Shown: one piece after another, positions 48,501-60,500 of the stretch
Layout: the number at the start of each line of letters is the position of its first letter
How positions within the stretch are numbered: the first letter of the stretch is position 1
NCBI GenBank assembly: GCA_029721515.1
Contig: CM056561.1
Location: 17,351,635-17,415,634 of the forward strand
Direction of reading: 5' to 3'
Source of the DNA: Synanceia verrucosa
Lineage: Eukaryota > Chordata > Actinopteri > Perciformes > Synanceiidae
Length of the DNA stretch: 64,000 nucleotides
Notes under the pieces: model-generated
Database searches by the model: none
What the model was told of the DNA's origin: nothing
What the model saw: the letters and a program-made list of their open reading frames with translations, nothing else
Program-made: the position numbers and the translations under genes

Positions 48501-51500
48501 ACTGAGCTAATTTTGAAATTTCCAAGTCTTTGGTATGGAGTTGCAAATAAAACACAGAAAAGACAAACAAACAAAAAAAGCTTTGGATTAATTCCAGTTC
48601 CATTACCGTGGGCCTCACAGCGCAGCGTCGCAGTCTGTCCCTCCACCACAACCATCAGAGGCTCAGGGACAGAGGCCCTGGGGAATGTGGGTACTTGAGA
48701 GCCTCCCTCAACGATGACCTCCACCTTGGTCTCAGTGGTGCCCTGGCTGTTACGAGCCGTGCACACATATGTGCCGCTGTCTTCTGGACGTGCCACGAGT
48801 ATCTTCACAAGAGGAAAAAATGCTATACCTCATACAGAAGCACTCTACAGTTGATGAAGGTATGAGATTTATAAGTACCTGCATGACTGCATTGGAGTCC
48901 ATGGGAACGGGGCTACTCAGCATGGTCTTGCGGTTGCTGTCCAGCCTGTGCCATGAGACTGAGGGCCGCGGAGATCCTGATGCCTGACATTCCAAGTTGA
49001 TGGGTTCACCCACCCTGACCCTGATGGGTCCAACAGGAGTGACAGAGGCCACGGGAGACTCTGAAGACACAAAACACTGGTCTAACTCTGTATCTCATCA
49101 GCCACTAGAGGGAACCCTTCACTTAAATGCTTTCTGGAAGTGTGACAGTGACTGAAATGTAGCTTACCTTTGACAATCAAGGATACAATGGTGTGGGTGA
49201 TGCCGAACGGATTGCTCGCCACACAACGGTAGGTGCCGTGGTTCATAGGGCGGGCATTGGTAATGTTAATAACAGAACCATCAGGGCCAACTTTAACATT
49301 ATCTGCAGAACGGAGAAGCAAAGGAAACATTATATCTGCAGTAGGTGCTGCAATTTAAAGGGGCAGTCCATTCATTTTATACTCAGCACACAAAGGGAGC
49401 ATTATTAAGTTTTAATAACCCTGGTTGTCTCGGGTTAAATTTGAACAGAAAGTAAATTGCAAACTGGAGGTGTGAAAGATGTCTGCATTTAGGAGTGTAA
49501 TGAAAGATGCTTCATGTCATCAAATCTTCCTGGGCTACATGACATGCAATATTTTACTAATGCCAAATTGTCAGTGTGAGTCTGGAGAAAAGGGATTTGC
49601 GTTCTAAATTAGTCATTAAATGAAGTAACGGAGGAGTAATTCATGGGCGGGTTGCAGCTGTAATTGCTTGCAAATAATTACATCATAAAATTAGAACTCA
49701 TTAAGCAGGTTTATTCCCCTGTGCGCATGTGGTTACTACCTGGCAGAGGCTGGTTGTCGGACAGTTTCCACTCCAATCTGACAGGCTGGGCTCCACTGTA
49801 CACCCTGCATCTAAAGCTGGCAGACTCCCCCACACGCACTGCAGCGCTGTGAGGCTCAACGGCGATGATCGGACTCTGAAGACCTGCAGCAGAAACCAAT
49901 GTTTGGGCTACGGACAGATTATTTTTGAGCATCACTGTTCATGATCATGCTTCATTTAGCTTACTTATTATTCACAGAAGAAACACACTATTTGGTGTGG
50001 CTAATGGCTTCACTGGCACCAGTTAAAGACCTCAAGCACTGCTGAAGGCCAGGAAGTGAACGAGGATGAGATCATGGGACAGTGGCAAGGAAAAACATTG
50101 AATCTGAGGTCACACTGGGCTACACTGGAAAAGTACAACTGGATAGTTCATTCATGAAGCAAAGTCACAGTCAGTCTGAGAACAACACCCTGCAGTGTAA
50201 TATGTTACAACCAGCCTTCTGACTGATGCTGCCATCAGCTGTCCCGATTAATTAAATCACCTGCACATGCAGCACAAATGGGCTCTTTGTTTTTATTCTG
50301 GACATTTAATATGCCACGTGTTGACAGACTTACGTGAAGAAGATGAAGTGACTGACACCGACACAGAGGCCTGGTGGACGTGAGATCCTGAGTCTCCAGG
50401 GCTGCCCTTTACTCGACAGATGTACTCCCCTGAATCCTCTGGAGTGGCCGACAGGATCCGCAGCTGACTGCCCAGAACCTGCACACAGCAGACAGGGAGT
50501 CACTTCAGTTCACCTTACAAGAAAAATCTTCATTTTACTTCTGAAAAGCAATACTACATCCTTAAAAAGGAAAATAAAAAAATAGTGCCTATGCATTCAA
50601 TCAACACATACTGAACGTGTATAGAAGAATTTAAACCACACACTGGAATCTAGATCCATGTATTGTAATAACTATAACGTCAGTGCTCTGACCCAAATAA
50701 TCAGCATTTTGCAAAGGTTTCTGTTGCATCACATTCAAAGATCTGGAAAGGCATTACCAACGTGTCACACATGTACCCAAACAGGCGGTACAGTGATGCC
50801 TTTTTCCATTATTTCAATCTTTATGTGACTCAGTTGCTAATAGCTTAATTCTGCTCATCATTCCTTTGGATATTTTCTCTCCATACAATTTCATACGTAT
50901 TAACCCTTATATGGAATGTCCAGGTGTGTTTTCCATTGTTGTTACTCTATACACATGGCATCTATGTCACATCTGTCCATCCTGGAAAAGGGATCCCTCC
51001 TCTGTTGCTCTTCCTGAGGTTTCTTCCATTTCTCTTTCCTTGTTAAAAGTTTTTTTGCGGGGAGTTTTTGTTTAGTCCTTATGTGAGGGTCGTTTGTAAA
51101 GGACAGTGGGTTTCATATCCTGTACAGATTTGTGATTTGTGATATTGGACTATCAATATAAAATTGAGTTGACAATTACCTGGTGGTTAGAGGAGAGGCG
51201 TCCACTGGCCTTCGCCCAGGTGACTTGGGGAGGAGGATTTCCGGGGGCAAAACAGTTGAGCTCCAGACTCTGTCCCTCCTGGATGTCAGCTATCGACGGC
51301 TGGATGCTGACCACAGATGAGCTGTGATCCGCTGCACAAACACAGACAGTACTATTATTTTTCCCTTTATTTTTAATAATGGTTTTGTTGACTGACATGA
51401 TGAAAATGACAATGAAACTAGCTTGTATTACTGTGTTTTTCAGATGTTGAGTGGGGATATTGGAGGGTTATTATCTGACTTATTATCTCACCTTTGTGCA

Positions 51501-54500
51501 CAGAGACTTTAATGGGAGCACTATTTGAGCCAATGCTGTTGCTACCAACACACATGTAAGTCCCAGAGTCGGACCTCTGGATGTTGGGGATGAGCAGAGT
51601 ACCGATGTCGGTGCGGTCCATGCGGGCCTGAAGCGGACACACAGACACAAAATTAGACACCTTATAGCTGCCATCATATACACCATTGAGCATTACATTT
51701 ATTTTTTTATTTAAAATAAAACTCAAAGCCAAAGCACATCACTTACCTGTCATGCGTCGCTTGAAACACAAATATAACGCTGACATTATGACGTGACTAG
51801 CTAATAGCGACACAAAAGCACTACAGCCTGGATCTTTAAGACAAGACAAGAGCTGTTATTGCTACAGTTCAGTCTCTCTGCAAATGGATTTTTATTCATG
51901 ATTTCTATGACACAGTACTTTGTACACCGAACAGTGCACAAAGTAGTGCCAGCATTTCTACAGTGATCGGTGGGGTTACAGTTACAGTGTTAATATGCCA
52001 TGATCAGTGGTGACTACATTTACTACACTAGTATCTTTATTCTATAACAAGATTGATGATTGATTTTAAGAAACTGGAGAAAAATTAGGAGAGTTAGAGT
52101 TGACAGTTTGTGACGCATTGATTTGAGACAGAGGATACTCAAAAAGAATTACAAACAGTTCATAACTGACAAATCTGCGAACAATCACTGCCCAGTGCCC
52201 TGGAAAGTAAAATATTGACCATCAAATGAAACCCTGCGTTAATTTCAACAGTCATATTTAAGAAATTGCATGACTTTTTGGTGAATACGCAATCAATAAC
52301 TTGGGACTTGTTGCACACTACTCCTCCACATGGCAGCCCGGGCCCAGCAAGGCTGAAAATGAGCTTTCATAAAGTTTGGAAACACCTCAGAGGGGAGGGG
52401 AATAGGGGAGGAGGGTCTGGGGGAGGGATTACTGTATCCAGGGGGTGTTGGGGCATCCATGGACAAAGCCGCTTAGCTCCAGTCTGCTCAACCGTGAGGG
52501 AAGCTAAACCGAGCAGTGGTTGAAGCGGGCCCCGGCTCAATGTGTGTCTGAACCCATTGAGGAGCTTTCAAAGCAAGCCGTTTGCTAGAGCATACAGAAT
52601 TTCTGCGTGGTCGCACGGCAGAGGCAGACTCCCCCATGGGAAAGGCTGACACAACGCAGCAGCTCTCTGAGGCAGAACTAAACGGGCCCTGGAGCCCTCG
52701 TTGAGTCGAGGAGGGCTGCTCAGAGACCAGACGAACACAATACCCCCTTTGGGTAGGGGGGCAGCGGGCTGCGCCTGGCTTGGAGCAAAATATGTCTGAA
52801 ATACCTACAGTATACCTCCTGTATACTTAGTCCTGTTAATACACTCAATGGGATGATGAGGGTCAACTGAGTGCTGAGAGCCCAAACAAGTCAGGGATGG
52901 TATGATATGAACAAAACAAAAGACTATGGAACACTTTTATTAATAAAACGCAACATAAAAACATGTACAAATACACTAAGAAGTTGACCAGACCCAGCTG
53001 GTTGACTTTAATGTATTTGACTCTAAAAGGGACTGAGTGAGCAGCTGTGGGAAATTAACGGAGTTTACAAAATGTAAATCAAGGACAAGTTTGATCATGC
53101 ACTTAGTCGACAATGTGTGAAGACGAGGTCAGTGGAGGACGATGGTTGTGAGCTACGAGACAGGACAGACAGACAGTGGACAGATGGACAGACCTGCAGC
53201 TCCTCAATACGTCTCTGTAACACATCGAGACTGTTGCTTTTAAACTGATGGAAACCGTGAGAGGGAATGGCCTGAGCAAACGTCAGAACGGGGTGGGATC
53301 AAAAACAACAAAAGGGGAGGATGAGGAGACAAACAGAGGGAAAAATAAAGGTAAATGGTCAAAATGCTGAAACAGTCATAAAAACTGACACAGTATGATG
53401 AAATACCATCAGCACCGGACACACCTTGAAGTTCAAGAGATACAGTATATACAGTATATAGCACAGCAGAATGTAATGGATCCATGTTTAAGTCATAATC
53501 AAGGTGCTGGGGCAGCAAGAGATGTCTCACCTGTGGGGGTATTTGTCCTCCATTTTTCAGCCAGGTGAGCTTCGGGGTGGGTGTTCCTGTTGCTCGGCAG
53601 TACAGCCTCACGTTATCGCCCTCGTGGGCCTCAATATTTTGGGGACTGACTTGAACTTGAGGCTGGGTGCCAAGGCCACTTGGGTTAGACTCTGACCAGA
53701 AAGAATGAATTGTGGTCGTTCAAAAATTATTCAAAATATACCCACCACAGCTTGTTGCTTTTCTTAATAAACATATATCCTAAGTCCAAACACACATTGA
53801 CACACACACACACACACACACACTTGTTTCCATGACTTAGGGAGACATTCAGTGACATACAAGGACTCGGGACTAAACCCTAGGACTCAGGCTACATAAT
53901 TATAACCATAACCATTACGTGCTTAACCCTAAGTCTTCAGAATATTCTACATTGTGGGTAATTGCATTTTGTCCCCAAAAGTGGCAGTGAGTCCCCACAA
54001 TGTTAGTGAGTGAACAGATTTATTTGATACATGTTCACACACACACAAAAATAAAACATACTTTGGACAAAGAGGGAAACCCGTGCTGTGTGCTCCCCGT
54101 GAGTGTTCAGGGCCTTGCAGATGTAATCTCCCTCATCAGCTGGGTCCACTGCTGTGAATGTCAGTACGCCACCTCGTACCACAGCTCTGGGACTCATTCT
54201 GTTCCCTGGACCTCCTAGGACAACCACACAGTTACACTCTTGTCACTGAGGGATGCAGGGTTACGATTTGTGACTTTGTCTTGGACAGAAAATGGCATTT
54301 CCACTCAGACGACAGAAGTGACTGGTCATACCGGTCCATTCGATGGCAGAGGTTGGGTTCCCAGTGGCAGTGCAGCGAAACTCTGCCCGCTGGCCCTGCT
54401 GGACATTCAGCACAGAGGGAGTGACGGTGGCCACAGGCTGGGCGCCCTCTGCAGCTATGGAACAAGACACACCAGTCAAACACAGCTCAGACCACAGAGT

Positions 54501-57500
54501 ATAAGATCCCAGAGGCATGTGGAGAAATAAATTGTGATAATGCAGAGAAATGGAAGATGAATCCTACAACCACTGCTTGGGCATTACATTAAGTAGTGGG
54601 ACTGCCTTTGATTATAATGACTCAAACTGGGAGAGAGCGGTGGCCTCTGCCTGACCATGCCCCCACCCTCACCCTTGGCAGTCTTAGTCCTCAGAGTAGA
54701 CCAAACAGATGAGAAGTGGCAGACAGGCATTGGCATGGCCTCAGGGCAAACTGCTGTCTGCGCCAGTTTGGCTGGCTGCAAGACTTCCTATTCACTCCTG
54801 CATGATCCCAGGATGACGGAGCAGAAGAAAGGCCTCTTTCAGTAGCGAGGGAGGAGTATGAGGCTATCTAAGCAGGCTGAAAACCTCTGGGACTGTTGTA
54901 GCCCGGGCCCAGCATCGACTCTATGACCTTGGTGACACCAATACTCCAGAATGAAAAAGAAGTTTCACTGAACTCTGTGGGACGCGGGGCAGAGATGGCG
55001 GCCTAAAGTTAACACCTACGAATGCTAAACGATGAGCGTGGGTATACAGGCCTTTTGTCTCCGTCATGACGGAATCAGTGCATCACTAGATGAGAATTTA
55101 AGGGGTGATTGAATTTAAGAAATCACATCATTTCTCACTACACTATATTTCCAGTGGTATCTACCCAAAGAGGTTAATTTTGGTTTGACCAGTTTGCCTC
55201 ATCCTGTACAATGGAGGTGAAAGGAATATACGGTCTATAGCTGCTCTGTGAGGCTTTAGCCTCAAACACAATGCTACTTTGAGCTAAATGCCAATGAAAA
55301 TGCTAAGATGCTGATGTAAAGCCAACACTATATTTGCATTTTTGGTTTAGTATGCTAGTATGCTAATATTCACAGTACCAAACATCATGGTAATCCATCC
55401 AATAGCTATTGAGAAATTTCATATTTTGTGGGTCGACATATAATTCCAGAAAGACACAACATAATTATAGATACAGGCTAGATACCACTAGAAATGAGGA
55501 ATGAAAATATGTTTTATTAGACTTTGAATGCACAAAACCATTGTCTTCATAATGGTGTGTAATACAGTTTCTGTCTGTTAATATCACAATGATTGCAATT
55601 TGAAGTACGCGCCCATCTGTGTGACACACTGAAACTAGGCCTCTTACACTGGACAGAAATCTGCTACCCACAGTCAGCTATGATGTAATGAGGTTGTGAT
55701 GGGATATATTAAGCACAGTATGATGTTTGAAGCCCAGGTGACAGCTATTTCTTAATATAGCATGTTTCCTGAGGAAGAAAAGGAAAAGAGCAAAGTGCAA
55801 AGAGGAGGAAGAAGAAGGGACATCTCTTGTCTCTGAATGTGGAGATGGCATAAAGTAAGCATCTAACTACTGATAATAAAATAACTAACAAAATAATTCA
55901 TGAAATAATAGCCGTTTTGTTTTCCTCCAAATTAGAGGGACATTTTCCTATATTTATCCCACACTTGAGTAGTGGAAGAGGTTTGCAATCTACCATACGA
56001 GCGCATTTGAAAAATATTTTCCATTTTCAGACCTGTAGTTGTTCAACTGTTCAACACTGACCGTGATCTTTTTTTAATGATGGAAACTTGACTCAACATT
56101 CATGAGGAGCTGCCCATAAGAATGAACGTGCACTTTTTTCCTGCAGTGGTGGACCCCAATGAACCCAAAGAGCCAGGTAGGAGCCAGCAATGCTCATGTA
56201 CAATCCAAGCTTAGAGTCTTGAACAAGGACCAAAATACTAATGTAGTGAAAACACATATGCATCTTTAGCTCCATATTCAACTAAAGATGCTTGCCTACG
56301 AAGAGCATGAGACAGCACAGATGCTGTTTGTAGAGCGTTTCCGCAGAAGCTGCTTGGTTGATTGTACATAGGCGCTGCCAGGCCACCAGTATATCCATGC
56401 TGAGGAGGATGAGTGCATGCATGACGCAGAGAGAGAGAGGAAGAGGCAGGTCCCTCCAGGGAGCCCGGCCTGCAGAAAGGAAACCATGCCCATGCGGACT
56501 TACGCTTTCCGTGTCCTTCAAACATTTCATAGGCTGTGTAAAACATCTGAGTCTGTGAAGCCTCTGGAGTCGTGGGAGGAAGGGAGGGAGGGGACACGTA
56601 AACTGACAGGTCAGGTTTCAGGGAAACAGCAGTTTACCTCCAATTGTGGGCCGCCGTGGTTTTTGTCCATTTTTTTCCAAAAAAACATCCCATGCAAAAA
56701 ATTAAACTATAAATTGGTACTCATTTTTTTTAACCATTTGAGCTTGTGATTTACTTTTTCCAACCTGATATATTTTTTAATCATAATGGCTCATGCCATT
56801 GGGTTCATTAAATTTATACACTTACCTGATGTATATTTATTGACAATGAAGAACTTCGTGAACTGAAGTATGTTGGGAAGAATGTCCATTTGTTCATGCT
56901 TAACTCACAACAACAACAAACAAAAAGACACTCGGAAATGCTTCTTATGCTGCAAATTCAAATCCACAAACACCCACATTCACTCAAAAATCATGACCAT
57001 GTTCAGCAGCACAAGGGGAGATGAAGTTGAGCACAATAGCCACACATGACATGAGACATGCAGGTTAGTAGCAATAAGCCATTTTAAAAATTGAAACACT
57101 GGTTTCAGCTGTTAAAAAGCCAACATACAGCTTGTGGTTATCCTGGCTTGATCAAATTTATAAATGTACAGTATGATGACCCCCACGAATTAGCAAATCA
57201 CTTTGATTAATTGTCATTATTTTAATCAATTTTCTCTTTTTCCACAAAATATTTTCACAGTTAAGATAAATACATTACAATGTGACTTGTGTGCATTACA
57301 TCAGGTATTCTTTAAAAAGAAATATATATAAAAAAAAAAACATAAGGTATATGAACATGAATGAAAAAATAAAGCTAAGTCAGTCAGTGTAAAGTAATGA
57401 GGATCATATGAAAAAGATTTTAAACGTGACCTGTAATTGAAGCATAATATGTTCTCAGAGATAGATTAAAAATATTTTCTTGTAAAAGCTAAATTTATGA

Positions 57501-60500
57501 GACATCATGAAAGGTAACTGCGCCCACGTGGCCAATTCCCTTGAAAAAAATTACCATCAAGACAAGAACACTTCTGATACATTTTGATTTCATGGAAACA
57601 TTTCAGGATATCATATTTCAATTTAAAAAAAAGAAAATGTGCCAACAACATTGATAAAAAAAACAAAAAACAAAATATACAAATGCATATGAGTGTTGAC
57701 AAAGTTAAAAAAGAATTAACTTTTTTCTTTTTTCATTTCAGATGCAAATCAGACATTAAAGAGGACCTGTTATGCTTATTTTCAGGTGCATATTTGAATT
57801 CTGGGTTTCTACTAAGAACATGTTTACACACTTTAACGTTACCAGCTGTACTGTAGCACCGTTTTTCAGCCTCTGGTTGAAATGCTCTGTTTGAGCCCCA
57901 TCCTTCTAAAAAGCCAAGCCTGCTCTGATTGGTCAACTGGTCCACTGTAGTGATTGGTCAACCAAACCAAAAAAGTCTAGACTTTGCTCCACCTACGGAG
58001 CAAAGTGTTTCAGGCAGTTCAGGTAGACAGTGGGCATTATAACTTTATAGATCTTTTACATGAACAAAAACACTGTATAACACACTAAAGAAAAGCACAA
58101 AAACATAATCAGTCCTCTTTAAATATTTTACCAACTAAATCTGAACAATCGGCACAAAAAGGAGTGACTTTTGACGACATTGATGGAAGAAAGAGTGATT
58201 ATTACAGCAGTATAACAGCATGTTTAGATTGTGAATTTAACCACAGGTTTAGCCAACTGCATGGCTATTAGCACCGTTGTTGTTTATTCAGAAGACTGTA
58301 ATTTCAGGAGGCAATACTGTATGGAGTGGAAGACAAAGAAATCAGGGGCAGTGGGGATCCTTCCAACTTCTTCCCTCCTTCCAGATACACTGAAGTCCTC
58401 TTTGAATGTCGGTCGCAGAGTCACTAAGCACCAATCGTGGCGTCCACATTCCTCCTCATCATCACTCACTACAGCTCAGGCAAGGAGTGGCCCCAGGAGC
58501 CCAAAAGGTAAAATCACCAGAATCCCGCACCCTGCTAGCAAAACCTCTAACAGCAGAACCCAGCAACTCCACCAATGATTGAGAAGCAACTGAACCACCA
58601 CCGATTAATTTGACCCATGTGAAAAATACAGAAGAGGAAAGAAAAAAATCTGCCGTAGCTTCAGTAGTGTTAGCGAAGAGCATTACCCACAAATCACTGA
58701 TCCAAAAGAGTCCTCAAGTGTAATAGATGTGTCATGATTTTGAGTGCCCATTAGTCAAATCTGAAGCTGCATTCTTGAACCGTTGTATTTTAAGAAAATT
58801 TGTACTGCATTTTAGATTTACCCAAATCCACAAGCTGTATTTCTTCATATAAAGTACAGGAAAATCCAGCAAATGAGACAGCGAGTAAGAAGAGCTGAAT
58901 TGACAGTGTGAAGATAAGACACAGCTTATATGTTTGTTTCTGACAGCAGAAGACAAATGCATCTGGAGTTAGAACTGCAAGCTTATTATGCCATTAACCT
59001 AGAGCTGTTTACAGTGCATGATGAGAGATGCAGTAAAAAAAAAAAAGAAGCATGCACCACTGCAAGCCGGAGGGGGACTCAAGTTTAGGGGGGAAGGGAA
59101 ACAGTATGGCAGCCAGAGCTGGTAGGGTAGCAGGGGATGATGGGAAATGGAATGTGGTGCCGTATCACGAACCTGGCACGTAGAGCATGGCGTTGCCTTC
59201 ATCCATGGCGAACATGTTGGAGCCCGTGCAGACGTAGACGCCCGCGTCCTCTGGCTGGACGTTCTGAATTGTCAGGATGCCGTTAAAGTCCATGGCCCGG
59301 TTAGGCAGCTTCCCGTTGCCTCTCCGTGTCCACACCAGGGTGTAGGCTGGTGACTGTGCAAACACATGAATGCACACAAATCACACAATGCATGCAATCT
59401 CAAATATGGGAGACTGGAGATGCTGCAGAAATTTGCTCAGTCGTATGTGCTTACAGCACTGAAAGCAACACAAGCTTTCTATCATTTTGTAGGCTTTAAT
59501 GAATATAGTGAGAGAGAATATAGATGTTATGTTAAAATTGCAGTTTTACCAGCATTTTATTTATTTGCTTTCTTTCAGAGAGGATCAGATAGATATATAC
59601 TTTATTCATCTCACAGAGAAATTTACAGGATCAATACAGTATCAGAAACTACAGCCCGCAGACAATTAGCTCTGCTTGGCATTAAGACTAAAAACAGAGA
59701 AACAGCTGGCCTCATTCTCAAAAATAACAAAATATGCCTCCCAACAGCACCTTTATAGCTCTTAATCGACAACTAACATTGAGAGGCAGAGTAAGATGAG
59801 CTGTTTTCAGTTCTGGTGTCAGCATCATGTGTAATGGACAGACATCAGAGGGGTATCAATCTCAAAAAGAACTTGAATATAAGTATTTCCGAAAAATCTC
59901 AAACTACTGCTTTAACTGTAGAAATTCCCCTTACTATAAAAGCTAATCATGTAAAATAACAATAATCAGCGATCAGTGTTACCTTGCTCTTCGCTGTACA
60001 GATGAAGCTGACAGTAGAGCCCACCCTGACAGTCTGGGCTTTAGGCTCCTCAACTGTTACTTCAATGGCTTTGGATGGGACAGCTGGTGAAATGCAGATA
60101 GACAATGAGTGTATGCAGATATTATAAATACAGTTAGCGTAACACACATTCTGTTATTTTTCCTGTCTTTATCAATAGAGGAATATAAATGTAAAAATGA
60201 CAAACTGTAGCAAAAAAGCAGCAAAAATCTTAAAATGAAGCTTCTAATCAAACTTTTTAATTAAACTCAGGAATGGGGTGTTACATAATACATGCATAAG
60301 CAAACTCATGTGTTGAACTATGTATTAGTATCTATTTAGTGTGTTGCATGAGGAGAAAAAAATCTATTGGCTAATATGGTGGTGAGACCATACACACTTG
60401 TGACAACTATTTCAGCACGGCTCCTGTTGGTGCTGCGCTGGTCTCTGCAGGTGCAGATGTAAACTCCGGCGTCACTCGGCTGGACGTTGGGGAAGTACAG

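Noticed and set aside
56238..56749. Open frames on both strands in the 4.7-kb hspg2 intron
   Set aside because: No Ig cysteine/tryptophan pattern and the flanking exons already join in phase.
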